From the NCBI RefSeq assembly GCF_963678635.1, contig NC_087064.1, positions 18,095,802-18,159,801 of the forward strand: a stretch of 64,000 nt of DNA, read 5' to 3'. Positions 30,885-43,152 of this stretch are shown here, one piece after another. The first letter of the stretch is position 1. Every line of letters starts with the position of its first letter. The notes under the pieces are model-generated. The model worked only from the letters and a program-made list of their open reading frames with translations. It made no database searches and was not told where the DNA came from. Both the position numbers and the translations under genes were made by a program. Origin of the DNA: Symsagittifera roscoffensis (taxonomy: Eukaryota > Xenacoelomorpha > Acoela > Convolutidae).

Positions 30885-31625
30885 GCATTGAATGACTTTT
30901 TTCTAATATATTGGTCAATTAATTTTTTTACCTCGACAAAACAAACGCTCTGAGCTTTCCTAAAACACCAAAAATCTACTAGTTTGAGCATAAACTCTTA
31001 TACTGTCGGCTAATTTTTGTAAAAAGTCAAAATGCCGTTTTCGATTTCGGTTACCTTCTTAAAAAGTTTTGAACAAAATTTCTGTTTCTTTTTGGTGCGC
31101 TCTTCCTCTCTTCTTCAGCATGTAGGGGCATTGAATGGCTTTTTTTTCTAATAAACTGGTCAATTAATTTTTTTTACCTCGACAAAATAAACGCTCTGAG
31201 CTTTCCTAAAACACCGAAAAACTACTAGTTTGAGCATAAAATCTTATACTGTCGGCTAAGTTTTGTAAAAAAGTCAAAATGCCGTTTTCGATTTCGGTTA
31301 CCTTCTTAAAAAGTTTTGAACAAAAGTTCTGTTTCTTTTTGGTGCGCTCTTCCTCTCTTCTTCAGCATGTAGGGGCATTGAATGGCTTTTTTTTCTAATA
31401 AATTGGTCAATTAATTTTTTTACCTTGACAAAATAAACGCTCTGAGCTTTCCTAAAACACCGAAAAACTACTAGTTTGAAAATAAAATCTTATACTGTCG
31501 GCTAAGTTTTGTAAAAAGTCAAAATGCCGTTTTCGGTTACCTTATCAAAAAAAATTTGAAAAAAAATTCTGTTTCTTTTTTGCGCGCTCTTCCTCTCAAC
31601 TTCAGCATGTAGTGGCATTTAGAAA
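30885..31625 (+). repeat. Tandem triplication, 246 bp unit, in STARD3 intron
   Basis: The landmark CTGTCGGCTAA occurs at 31003, 31249 and 31495 (period 246 and 246). Each unit includes TTGGTCAATTAATTTTTTTA, AAACGCTCTGAGCTTTCC, AAAATGCCGTTTTCG and GCGCTCTTCCTCTC. Copies 1 and 2 are nearly identical; copy 3 has several changes. Non-coding. Confidence 0.95.
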
Positions 31626-32644
31626 TATTTATGGTTGGCGGCCAAAAATGGGGTTGCAGAAAGGTACTATAGCTTGATAATCGAGGCTTTGAGGTTGTTT
31701 TAAAAAGCTGTGTCCTCTCAAATCAGCAACTGGCTTTTAAAATCTTGCTGTTCCAACAAGACAGGGAAAGTACTACGTATTTTTGGTTTTTCACTTTTAA
31801 TCGCCAATTTTGTACCAGCAGTAAACTTCAAATATTTTGATACTTCACTTAATGTTCTCTCAGTCGTGGTACAATCAATTATGCAAGGATGTTTCAAAGC
31901 TTTCCTCGCTGTCAAAAATACTTGATTTTTTGTAATTCATATTTCAACACAGTCAACACGCAGTTGGAAAAATGTACGAGAACAAAGTAACCGAGAAAAA
32001 AAAATTGATTTTTTTTAAATTGCAAATTTCTAAATATTCAGCATGCTCTTCGAAGTTCAAATAATGTTTATCATTTTTCTTCCGTCAATTTTTCTATTGG
32101 AGAAAAATGGATCAACGGGTGTTTTTTATTTCGCTAGGAATTCAGAAAATTGAAATCCTTTTTTGAAACTAAAATTTTTTCACAGTTTTTGTAATATTTT
32201 TTGCTTTTGCTTTTCAGGAGTGGATTTTGCCTTCAATTAACGAAAGAAAAACAAAAGAAATGAAATGAACATTGAAAAAACATCTTTTTTCAAACCGCAA
32301 GAAAAAAATTTTGAAAAAAAAACGATATAGGCAAAAAACATCAAGACCTATATAGGTGGCTTTACACTTAATCAACTGCTGTGGGAATTTTCTGTGCTAC
32401 TAACACAACGGCCAGCTATTCGTTCAAATTTTATTTTTTTAAATGATTGATATGCAATTGAATGATTTGTGATACAGTCTTTTTTTAAATTATCCGGACA
32501 TAACAAACAAAATTTGATTTTCAAACGCATTTTTCTCAAATTGGAGTAACAGTTGACCAAAATTAACAGAACAAAATCTGCTTAGAAAATCATCAGAAAT
32601 AAATGGTGCATTTTGGCAACAATGGGCTAGTTTGACTTTGCTTA

Positions 32645-34330
32645 ACTAATCAACAATTACGCCGAAATTATTATTAAAATTTTTTTTTAAATGCAAGTGA
32701 CAAAAATTAAATTTTCAAAATTTTGTGTAAAACGTTTGAAATTTGTTTTGAGCAAAGATTTTGATTTTACTATATTGAAATGACTTTTTTTCTAAAAACA
32801 CATTGTCCAAAAACACATTGTCCTTACAGATTTTTGGAACTTTGACATATCTCAAATTTTTTTGTGCTGTTGTGAGACACAGTTTTCGAGATCAATTTCT
32901 CATCAATCAATGTGTTAGTTTCGGCGTAATTGTTTATTAATTAAAAAATGGTTACCATAATTTTGAAAAAAAGTTACACCAAATTTAGGGTCAAATTCTG
33001 ATGCAATTCTATTTACTTTTTGTTATCTTCACTTTTTATTATTCTCACTTCAACTTCAAAAACAAACGTTCGAATTTTTGAATATATTGTTCAATGTGTC
33101 CTGTTAATTCAAATCAGCACTGTACAAGGAGTATCAGTCTAAGCGCGTGAAACGACTTAACAATTTATTTTTTTTGTTTTTTCTTTGAGCTTTTCTCAAC
33201 TCTAAAATAAAACTACCATCACGTTTTCACTCGTTTTATACAACTATCAAAAACGTGAAAAGCCTTTTAAAAAATCAAAAAAAGTGTTGTTTCTTTCAAC
33301 TGATTATTTGGTGTGCTCTAACATTTACACATCAAAAATTAAAATTTTATAAATGTTCAATTGTTTTTAAGTTCTGTGCATGAGTTTTTCAAAACATTTT
33401 TTTATATGATTGCACCAGTAAATTGTAAATAGTCAATGCAACAAATACCGAATTTGAGGTGAAGCGATCTATGTTATTATTCAAATGGAATGACGGGCAG
33501 GTAAACTTATGCAGCCGAAAACGATAAAAAGACAGCTTGTATCAGGACAAAACACTGAATGTTCCGTCTGCTTTTTTTTGTTTCTATGGAGTATTTTAAA
33601 GTAAAATAACTGACGAAAATTTCAAAAAAAAACTAAAAAATATCAAGATTTTTGCCTGATGTTTTTTTTGCTGACAATTTCTAATAGGGACTCAATCTCC
33701 GCTTACGCGTTAATAGCCCAAAATCTATCGCGCGTTGATTGTCCCAAATTGCGCATAACTCTCATAACTTAATAAAAAATAATCACAGGCGAGCAATACT
33801 CTTAATTTTGAACCTGGGACAACAATACTTGCCGACTGAAACAAAAAAAAACATTCAAAAATTTGTCTGGATAAAAAAAACAACCCGAGCACAAATAATC
33901 CGTCATTTTCTTCAAAAGTCGGAAAAATAATGGTGGCTTCTGCGATATGCATAAGATATATCAAAGACTATTCAGCATTTCCAACAATTTTTTCTCCCAC
34001 AATCCGGATTAGTTTTTTGCTTCAGCCAAAATTGGTCATGCTGTGATTGAGCTGAAGCTAGAGGTAAAGTGAGAGCTTTTCTTCACGGAATATTATTGCC
34101 ATAGCATGGGATCGATTAAACAATCTGACGCTCTCAAAGTGAGTGCCTACCACCATGATATGTGTCTTGCACGTAGAAAAGAATAGCATTATGTGTTTTT
34201 GGTTGACAGCCAAAAAAAGTCATTTCAATATAGTAAAATCAAAATCTTTGCTCAAAACAAATTTCAAACGTTTTACACAAAATTTTGAAAATTTAATTTT
34301 TGTTACTTGCATTTAAAAAAAATTTAAATT
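32645..34330. repeat. Large inverted-repeat structure in the STARD3 intron
   Basis: About 120 bp at 32672-32793 (TTTAAATGCAAGTGACAAAA through TATATTGAAATGACTTTTTT) recur as reverse complement at 34213-34330, 1.4 kb apart. Inside the left side is a second, smaller pair: AACAATTACGCCGAAA (about 32649) against TTTCGGCGTAATTGTT (about 32918). The spacer holds family Z copy Z2. This could be a non-autonomous transposon with long terminal inverted repeats; target duplications are not evident. Confidence 0.7.
33530..33930 (+). repeat. Family Z copy Z2, internally deleted
   Basis: Its left end resembles the hairpin end of Z (GCTTGTATCAGGACAAAACA, GAATGTTCCGTCTGC). After about 130 unrelated or diverged bases it matches the core (CTCCGCTTACGCGTTAATAG, ATCGCGCGTTGATTGTCCC) and the other arm (CCCGAGCACAAATAATCCGT). 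Confidence 0.7.
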
Positions 34331-34696
34331 ATTTGAACAGATCGAAAAATTTAAAACCATTTTTGCCGCTTTGAATCATTTTGTTACAACAGCAAATTTT
34401 TATGACTGACTTCCCCCTTTAGTAAAACTTAATGAAAACTAATTTTGGCTGACCGACACTAAATTTGCTTCGAAGGCGCCTTAACACATTTTTGAGATGC
34501 GAAAAAGCTTAAATGAGAGAGAGCTTAAATGCGAGAGCGCTTGTTTTTTGCCAATAAAGGTTTTTTTTTGGTGTTTGTGTGAGCTCGGAAATCAATTCGT
34601 TTGACCTTAAAAAGTGACAGAATTTTCAAAACTTCCCCTTTTTTGCAATCGAGGATATCCTAGATCCTCCCTTGGTTGGAAAATTTTAATACATAC

Positions 34697-35546
34697 GCAA
34701 ATCTTTGAGACGTATTCCGATTTCGAAGGCCTCTCGTGACTCTATTTCGGCTGTCTTTTCAATCGCACTCAACTCGTTGTTCTCTTCCAACATCGGCAAG
34801 ACTCTTCTGTTCTCCTCGCCCACTTCGCTTCCATTTACAGTCACATACACACTGTTGGAGTCGTCGAAACCTCCGCCGCCCGCCGAACGCATCACGAAGC
34901 TACCTCTCGATTGTCCCCCGAAGCCTCGGTAGTCGTCGGGCGCCACCTGTTGATGATGAGCGCCTACGCCACCCTGCGTCGAAGGCGGGAAAAATACACT
35001 TGGTTGAACGGCATTGGAACTTCCGAACTCATGATTGGATCTGAGTTTCTTGAAGTCTACCATGTAAGTGGCAATCCAAGTCATGGCAAATGAGGCCAGG
35101 ATGGAAAAGTATGTGACCGGTTGTCCCGTTGAACTCATGGGGTAGAAGAAAACCTTTGAGAGAAGAAAAGCACTGGAACAAACTGCACAAAAACCAGCCA
35201 CCATCCAGTGTTTACATTTCAGCACTAAATAGCCGAACGTCAACATGGCGTCACGGATGATGGAAAGCAAAACTACATCAGCCATCGACGTTGAAATCGA
35301 GTAGTTTTTGATCTCTACTCGGAACATGTGTATAAAATTTGAAGACTTCTTTTTAATGCTAAGTAGAATGGTCCAAAGCAAGAAAATTAGCAAAAAGTCG
35401 CACAAGCAGAATAGCCCGAAAGTGCGCCGAGCAACGCGGGGTTCCAAGTTGGGGTGGGTGCTTCCGGGAGCGGGTGCAGGGTTGCCTCCACCCGAGTTGA
35501 CCACGTGGTTGTTCATGTAGGGCGGAATGTGACCATTTAGTGCCAT
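34697..35546 (-). CDS. STARD3: STARD3-like gene, exon 1: MENTAL membrane domain and linker
   Basis: Start ATG 35546 (MALNGHIPPYMNNHVVNSGG); exon ends at 34697 before GTATGT. A Pro/Gly/Asn-rich N-terminus of ~38 residues precedes the MENTAL domain (about 40-168): RRTFGLFCLCDFLLIFLLWT is TM1 and matches the vertebrate RRTFCLF...LLFISLLW pattern. TM2 is near 87-108, TM3 113-133 (KHWMVAGFCAVCSSAFLLSK) and TM4 144-164, ending MVDFKKL as in STARD3. MENTAL anchors the protein in late endosomes and binds cholesterol. The linker (170-283) ends in a charged helix SAIEKTAEIESREAFEIGIR. The spliced product is about 522 residues, against 445 for human STARD3. The VAP-binding FFAT motif of vertebrate STARD3 is not clearly present. 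Confidence 0.92.
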
Positions 35547-37917
35547 CGGTAAACAGAAATAACACTGATTTTTGATATATTTGAAATCACAAATATGGCA
35601 CTATTTGAATTATAATTGTCATGGACGACTGAAGGAATATAGGATTGTTTCGATGATAAAATTAAGATTGGGCGATAAAATATATTTGAAGTTTTCAGAT
35701 TTTTGTGAAATTAATTTATCAAACTTAATGTTATCAATGAAAACATATAAAAATTAAAAGAAGTATAAGCTTAAAAGAAAACTTGAATGAGGCTTTGATT
35801 TTTTAAAATGGGCTGAGATGTCTGAGTAAACTTGGGTAGAATGATCAAAGTAGGTAAAAATGAATTGCTTGCTCCAAAGATAACCCGTTAAAAATAGAGG
35901 AATATGGACTTCAGGGTAGTTTTGAGTTATACGCCCATTTTAAGCTAAAACAAAGACAACTGCTTTACAAAAAATACCAATTGCTTGCACTTAGCTTTTA
36001 AAAATGCGTCGTGAACTTTGCTATCCTTACTTTTTTCCAATTTTAAGAATTTCCAACCATTTTCCTAATTTTTCATTACTTAGAAAGAGAAAAGGAAAAT
36101 ACGTGTGTATGTTTCCCTTGTGAAAAACATAAGCGCACATTTTTCACGTTATAACCCCGCCATTTCCTTTAAGGTAGAAAAAATATGGGAGGCAGGAATT
36201 AAGACGGACAGGAAGTGTTATCTCGCTATATGCGTTTTTTGAGGGTATTCCATTTTCCATCTTCTAGCTTTCTAGCCGGTTTTCTCTTTCAGTCAAGCAA
36301 AACAGGTTTAAAGAAAAAAGATCGTTTGACACGCAAAAAAAAGAGATATTAAGTCACGCAAATAAGCCAAGAAAAAATTGAAGCAACACTGCATACTTAT
36401 TTCATTTCCAGCCATGGTAATGGAGCAATTCCCTGAAGCGAAATGAATAAAAAGCGAATGACGATATTCGTTAGCTACCAACAAATGGTAAATTGGCACT
36501 GAACAATGGTATTCTAGTTTGATGAACAGAAAAGATTTTCACGCGTGGTATTGACTCAAATTGGAAAACTGTAGCTGCTATTTTAGGACATGATGAAAAA
36601 AATTTACGTCAATGCACCATTATTGACGCACAAACGTAAAATACTCCGCAAATTCTTTGTTACTTAATACAATATATTTTGTCAATGGCTTTGAATGGTG
36701 CACTTGGCCTTTAAAAATGACCTAACAAGCCATAACAAGAAAAAACAAACAACAGAAAGGTAATTCAAAACAGCGATATATATATATCGCTCAACAAAAT
36801 TATTTTTCTAATACAAAATCAAACGACTTAGTGGACAACTTTCGTTTTGATTTTTCAAAACATGAATGCAACAATCAAAAAATTGCCACCTATTTAATGA
36901 ATCAAAAATGCAAAACTTTTTAAAATACCCGTTTAAAATAATAATGAAAAGTTACCAAAATACAAAAGATAAGTTGACTGAAGCTTGAACACTAGGAAAC
37001 GAAAAAAAATACTAAACAAAACAATAGCAGTGTGTAAAATAAAACCGTTTTGTTAAGAGCTTATAACGTGATTGCGTTTCAGAAAAAAAAGGCACAATAT
37101 AAATGAAAACCAGCGCATTGCTTTTTGCCTTTTTTCCTTTGTGCGTGTAGGAATAATCCATAAATTAAATCGCATTTTCTCATAATTCATGAAAAAAAAA
37201 TTAAAAAGCAAACATTGCTTAGTGCTTGCAACAAGCACAATCTACCACCCAGCCCCCCCCCCCCCCCTCTAAACGCCTTTACTCAATTTTTATTCTTATC
37301 TTATCTGTCACGCCTATACATTTCAACCAAAATGTAGCCGCAATAACCAACCGGTTTATTCTATCTGAAGTAGCGCCGAAGATCCGGTTTCAACATGGTT
37401 GAGTGGATGAAAGGGGAAGTAGGAGGGATTTTACAATAAATTTGATCAAGATATCATTGGAAATGTCAGGAACGCCCATTTTTCTTTTCAAGTATCACAG
37501 CTAAAACCATATAACTGTCACCTATATTGCATTCAATTGTACGCTATCTGAAAACTGGTGAAACGAAAATATTTTACGCGTTTTTTTAATTCTCAATATT
37601 GAGAGAAGTTTTTGGGATTAATTTTTAAAATCCAAATTTCGGCACAAAGCATGCCAATGTGATAGGACAATTGGTACTCTATGTGCTTTTTCTCTGAGGC
37701 AGTGAAATTGCGCACAAAATATACAATGTAATTTGAGCTATTTCCACTTCTTCCAGAGTGGTGGGAATGAAATATGTTTGTATATAATTCTAGGATCATC
37801 CTATAAATCTTTTTGTTGAATAACATCATTCGAATCAAGTCTGTAATAAAAATTGCTTTGCATCAATGTTAAATTTTGTGTTAAATAAAAAGTGTTTTTG
37901 GGGATAAATAAAAACAT
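35547..37917. other. Intergenic upstream of STARD3, no gene recognised
   Basis: AT-rich. It contains a perfect 20 bp palindrome (AGCGATATATATATATCGCT, 36772-36791) and a C homopolymer of about 17 bases (near 37250-37267), a likely assembly-sensitive spot. An 81-codon minus-strand frame at 37838-37593 is open but has no recognisable motif or splice context. Confidence 0.4.
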
Positions 37918-38410
37918 TACTGCTCGGATCAAACCGGAGCCCTGAATGTTCCGACTGCCTTTTAAGGTTTACGTAGCAGTAATAACATGAGAAAATTAAA
38001 TTTAAATGATATTTTACTTAATGAAAATCATCCCCCACACGCCATATAAAGTATAAAAGAATAATTTTTGCTCCTTGTAACAATTTAATTATGGCAAATA
38101 TGCTTCTTTCAATCAATTTGGAACGATTTCTCAGACGGATTAAGTCTTCTCCACTTAAGCGCTAATAGCGCGAAATATACCGCGCGTTTATTGTCCCAAA
38201 TTGGCCAAACTGGTCCTCTTTAAGCCCCCATAACTTTACCAAAAATGATTACAGGTGAAATATCTTTTTGAATTTAAGCTCAGAACAACATACCTTTTGA
38301 ATGATATGAAAAATTCCGTCAAAATGAGTAGTTAAATAGTCAAAACTTGTCTGAAGAAAAAAACCAACCCCGAGCACAAATATTCCGTTACTTTCGTATC
38401 GAAATTCGCA
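37918..38410 (+). repeat. Family Z copy Z3
   Basis: From ACTGCTCGGATCAAACCGGA through TGAATGTTCCGACTGCCTTT, ATCCCCCACACGCCATATAA and the CpG core (about 38158-38190, with GCGCGAAA) to TTCCGTTACTTTCGTATCGA. The end hairpin is degenerate in this copy. 286 bp separate it from Z4 in the same orientation. Confidence 0.85.
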
Positions 38411-38696
38411 GCAAAAACACTTGATTTGCCATTTGACTGCTCATTTCATTCAGATTTTTCAAGCCCGGCTTAAAAAGTACAACAAACACAATGTAGTTAA
38501 ACTAAATTGTGAACAAGAAACATACAGTTCATGTCGATGTCACTCCTTGAATCTTCGACAACTTTTTAGCATCTAGAAAGTATCATATACTTGTTAAAAT
38601 GGCAAAGCTTAGGTTAAAAACAAAAAGGAAAATCTTCTCTCTCCCATTATATGACAAACCTGAAGTTGGAATTCAAAGTTGGAATTCAAAACCAGA

Positions 38697-39232
38697 CAAG
38701 ACTGCTCGTATCAGGGCGAAGCCCTGAATGTCCCGACTACCTTTTAAGGTTTATGGAGCAGCAGTAATAACATTAAAAAATTAAATGAAATAAAACAAAA
38801 TGAAAATTTTTTTTTCTCTAAAATTTGTAATTTTTTATGAAAATCATCCCCCATACACCATTTAAAGTACAAGAAGATAGATTTCGTTGTTTGTAACAAA
38901 TCAATTATGGTAAGTAAGCTTCGTTCAACCAATTTGGAACGGTTTATAAGAAGGATTAAATCTCCGCTTACGCGTTAATAGCGCGAATCATATCGCGCGT
39001 TAATTGTCCCAAATTGGTCAAAATGCCCAAAATGGCAATCTTTAAACCATCATAACTTTACGAAAACTGATCACAGGTGAAATATCTTTTCAAATTTAAG
39101 CTCAGATTAACAATACTTTTCGAATGATTTTCAAAAATTCCGTCAAAAATTGCTTGTTAAAAAGTCGAAATTTGTCTAAAAAAAAACGCACCCCGAGCAC
39201 AAGTATTCCGTTACTTTCGTATCGAAATTCGG
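38697..39232 (+). repeat. Family Z copy Z4, best-preserved
   Basis: It starts AAGACTGCTCGTATCAGGGC. The perfect hairpin TCAGGGC-GAA-GCCCTGA spans 38711-38727. The CpG core is at 38969-39004 (ACGCGTTAATAGCGCG and ATATCGCGCGTTAATTG). It ends CCGAGCACAAGTATTCCGTT, ACTTTCGTATCG. No ORF; no terminal inverted repeats beyond a few bases. Confidence 0.88.
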
Positions 39233-42200
39233 AACGATGAAGTACTTACTTAAATGTTATAGAACGAGTTTTATTGTGCTTTTCTTATCAAATTTACAAA
39301 GAATAGAAAATTTCACACCCCTCAAGATTTTAAGGAAGCTATTATTTTAAAAGTCGGAAAAAATACATAGTTAAAAAAGAAGTCTGATCCGGCTTAAATG
39401 CGCTATAAAAACTAACCAAGACTTCATGCAAGCTGACAAAAGAGCAAAATTATACAGTTCCTGTGTAGGTAAAACAAATATTATCGTTCTAGATTTTTAT
39501 TGTTAAAAAATTTGCAGTCAACACAAACCGAAACCAAAAGATAAAAACTTAAAATGGTTTTTCTAAAAAATGAAAAAACCATCTGAAAATCTTTTTTTAA
39601 CCAACGGCTGAACCAGCTTCAAAATGGCGTGTCTTCATAAATGAAATTTAATTCTGTTTGTCTGTGCTGCTAATTTTTGAGGTATGCAGCTCTCATAAAA
39701 TTTACAACTTCAACTTCTAACAGTTGCTTTTTTAAACAGTTGCTTCATTAACAGTTGCTTTTTTATTTTTCAAGTATTGAAATCTGCAGACTGCCCCAAA
39801 AAGAAACTAAAGTTAACATTGTAATTTTTTTTTCTGGAAATGATGTTATTCAAAGTTGACGACAATGGTAAGGCAATTGTTCGTTAAAATGATATGTTGT
39901 AACATTTAAATAGAAAATTTTAATAGTTGCCTTTAAAAAGGATGATTTATTATACAGTATAAATTTCACATATTGCATTGCTAATACAACACTAAAAAGA
40001 AGAAAAAAACAAGTTATTGAGTCAATTGTTTATTTTGAATTAAGAATGATTAGAGGAACCATTTTCTTCTTATTTGTTAACACCTAAAAAATCTGTTGTT
40101 TAAAACTGCCTATCTGAATTAAGACCCGGCACGGAAAAAATTTTTTTGCTTGAAACTTTTTTATGTAAACTAAAATTTCACAGAAAAGCATTAAAAAAGT
40201 TTAGCTCTTTTTATGCTCAGTACTTCCAAACTGCCTCTTAAAAAAGTAAGTACCTCTCATGTTGAAATCTACTAAAGCGCAACTTTAGGATAATTAGGCT
40301 GCCCCATTTGTTTGTTTTGATTTGAAAATCAGAACAAACAAGTGACCTATACCGATGTTTTGCTAAGTAAAAACTCTGAATATAAATGAGGCGTTATTCG
40401 AAGTATTTGCCTCATCAAATAAAACTAACAAGTTTTTTATTTCTGTTATAAGAAAAAAGAGATGTCACAAAAGTGTTCTTGATGAAACAGATGATTAAAA
40501 AACTATAAAAATCTTTTGATGACAAAAAGCAAGATGCAGGGTTGTGTCTGATCTGCAATTCAGAAAGGTTATAAATCCAGAAAATTAAAAATTTAGAACA
40601 ACTTTCCACTTTTCATTTTCAGTAAAATCTTTTCTATATAAATTTTTTTTTTTAAAAACGACTAAATTCAAATGAATACTTATATTGGGAGCTGTAGTTT
40701 TAGAGCAAAAATCAAGTACTCCGATTTTACACTAGTTGTAATTCTAAATCAGACCTACTACGGTCTATGATTAAATAAAAGCAAAATTTATAGCACCAGG
40801 TTAAATTACCAAAGAGACAAGAGAAGCTATACGAAAGTACTTGTGTCTCTTTTAATATATGCTTAACACATATGCAGAGACTTGATTTTAGTACTAATTT
40901 TTTTTTGATTTTTTTCAGATTTTTTTTCTGTTTTTTTTACAGTGTGATCATAAAGACAAAACGGAAGATATTGCGGCTGAGTAAATTGAAGGATATTGTG
41001 GGCATTTCAGATTTGGTGGATTAATTGCATGTTTTTTATCCGGAAATTTTTTAACTGAGAGATTTACTGCCCATTCTTATTGATTTTGAAATTAGTTTTG
41101 AAATTTGAGAAATTTGAAATTTGAGGTTTTTGTAATCTCACAATTTGTAAGGCCAATTATGGTTGAAAATATAATATTGGCAAAAAATGATAATACATTC
41201 TGAATTGTACTGATACTGTCAAAATATTTCAAAAGAACTTTCATTTCACAAAAAGCCGTTTAGGTCAAGCTTACCGAATTATTGAAGTGTTGATTATATC
41301 AAATGTCCACCAAAAGAGAATATTGAAAATTATAGATCAAGCCTGAGAATTGATGGATCAGATCAAGTGACAGATAAATTGCCGTCAAAACCGGAAGACT
41401 ATAAAAATGATTAATTGTTTGCAACAAAATTGACAAACTATAATCTCTGGTATTAGGTGACATAAGAATGAGAACTAAAGCAGTGACCTGGGATTGAAGG
41501 ATAGACGAAGCCGAAAGACAGGGAACAGTTAATTAAATGTCACTTTCTAGAGATCAAAAACAAAAAAAAATCAATTCAAATGTCTGAAATTGTTTTGCGG
41601 TACATATGCGATTGATAGCTCCCAAAAATTTATCCGTTGAAAAGAAAAGTCTCGGTCTTTTTATTCTTTTGTCAATTTCAAATAAAATTTTATGGTATGT
41701 TTATGATTATGAACATGCTTTTTCACTTATTAAGAAACTTTTTGTTGAAAATGATTGCTTCCTGAACTAGCAAGATTTCAAAGTTTCAAAATATAACTTA
41801 CCCGGCCGCTTATATTTTGGGTTAATAACGTCGCGTCGTTATTCATGGACATTCAGGTTCACTCACTTGAGTGTTAAAATAACTGGAAATCTGGCTTAGG
41901 TATTTGCTATAGTACTACTGCTAGTTGGAATTCAGTTCTTAATTTGGTTTACTTTTGCCATAAACATACCATAGCTTAAGAGTGTGAATGTTTAGCGGAG
42001 AAGTTTAATGGGGTCCATTTATGCTTGGGCTGCTGAAGGATCGAAAATGTGTTTCTGTCTTTGTGGTCTTATCTTGTATGTCACTTCATTATGTTCAAAT
42101 TTGCTGAAGACACACCAGTCTAAATACAGACCTTCTTCGTTCTATAAATAATGCTAATTACAAAACAAATATTTCCCACCTTTAGAGCGTTAATTGTAAA

Positions 42201-42944
42201 GAATCAAATATGAATCAAAAGCGGGCTAAGAACAAAATTGCTTTTAGCATGTAAGCGTAAACAGGAAAATTCGGCTGTTGGGTAAATACCAGCGAACTTT
42301 CCAAACAAGGTAAATGGATGCAACAAAAAATATGTTTAAAAATACTTTTTCTTTTATGAACTTTAATCAAAATTTACCTGATTTTTGGTTGCTAGGAATT
42401 GCTAGCCCAAATCTTACCACTCAATACCGCGAATTGGTTAAGTAGGAAAACTACAGAAAAAATTGAGATGGAGGTGATAACGAAAATAAGTCTGAAAACT
42501 GCTGAAAATTAACTGCAAAATCTTGACACTGAGAGATTTTTTTTCATATTTGAAATCCAGAAACATTGCAATTTAATTGCGAATTTTTTAAATCTGTTTT
42601 TGGTTTTTTTTAGTTTATTTTTAGTTAAGGAGGGTATACTAATGCGCCAAAGGAACTGGCTAATTAAGTGGCTAATACACCATGTGAACCAGATGAAACA
42701 AGATCATGAAAAAAAAACAGAAAAAATGCCAAAAAACTACAATGGAAACTCAATCTGAAGCTGCTAGTTTCGCATCAATTTAACAATCGCTGCCCATTGC
42801 AACTACTAAAGAATTACCACCTCTATAAGCAGTAAATTAGCACTAGAGCGTTCTATTTATAATTCTAATTTTGCTGCATTCGACTAATTTCAATATACAA
42901 GAAATTTCGACTAATTTAATATACATAACAATTGGCCCCCTTTC
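39233..42944. other. Intergenic, no clear gene
   Basis: AT-rich throughout. Near 42900-42990 the string AATTTAATATACA.AACAATTGGCCCCCTTTCTT occurs twice in tandem beside a short palindrome CCCCTTTCTTGAAAGGGG. One candidate first exon at 41852-41802 (minus) is listed separately. Confidence 0.4.
41802..41852 (-). CDS. Candidate short first coding exon
   Basis: Minus-strand ATG at 41852 opens 17 codons (MSMNNDATLLTQNISGR) to a consensus donor CGG/GTAAGT at 41802/41801, phase 0. A second in-frame ATG is at 41846. The GC-richer codons and perfect donor are the only evidence. No downstream exon was identified, so this may be chance. Confidence 0.2.
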
Positions 42945-43152
42945 TTAATTTAATATACAAAACAATTGGCCCCCTTTCTTGAAAGGGGGGGGGGATGACC
43001 AAAAAGTAGATCCAAAAACTCATCAGTCTGAGAAACGAAAAAATGCACAACACTTTTTTCGTCACTGAGACACTAATCTGAGTTTTTTTAAATCCAAATC
43101 ATCGCCGAGATTAGAGTTTTGTTGTGATAACACTCATGAACCCTTTACAAGC

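Larger units (their letters stand above)
29698..34696 (-). other. STARD3: STARD3 intron, 4999 bp
   Basis: Donor GTATGT (34696-34691) and acceptor CTTCAG (29703-29698) on the minus strand. Splicing joins phase 1 to phase 1 and creates a Pro codon between KDL and AEEW. The intron holds a hAT-type MITE (29929-30264), a 246 bp triplicated repeat, a large inverted-repeat structure and a deleted family Z copy. I saw no additional exon between the two; the encoded linker is already long, so none is required. Confidence 0.85.

Noticed and set aside
36772-36791. Perfect 20 bp palindrome AGCGATATATATATATCGCT
   Set aside because: Built largely of TA repeats in AT-rich DNA; can arise by chance.
38697-39232. 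Family Z as a Helitron (hairpin near one end)
   Set aside because: The bases beyond the hairpin do not end in CTRR and no TC start was found at the other end; class left open.
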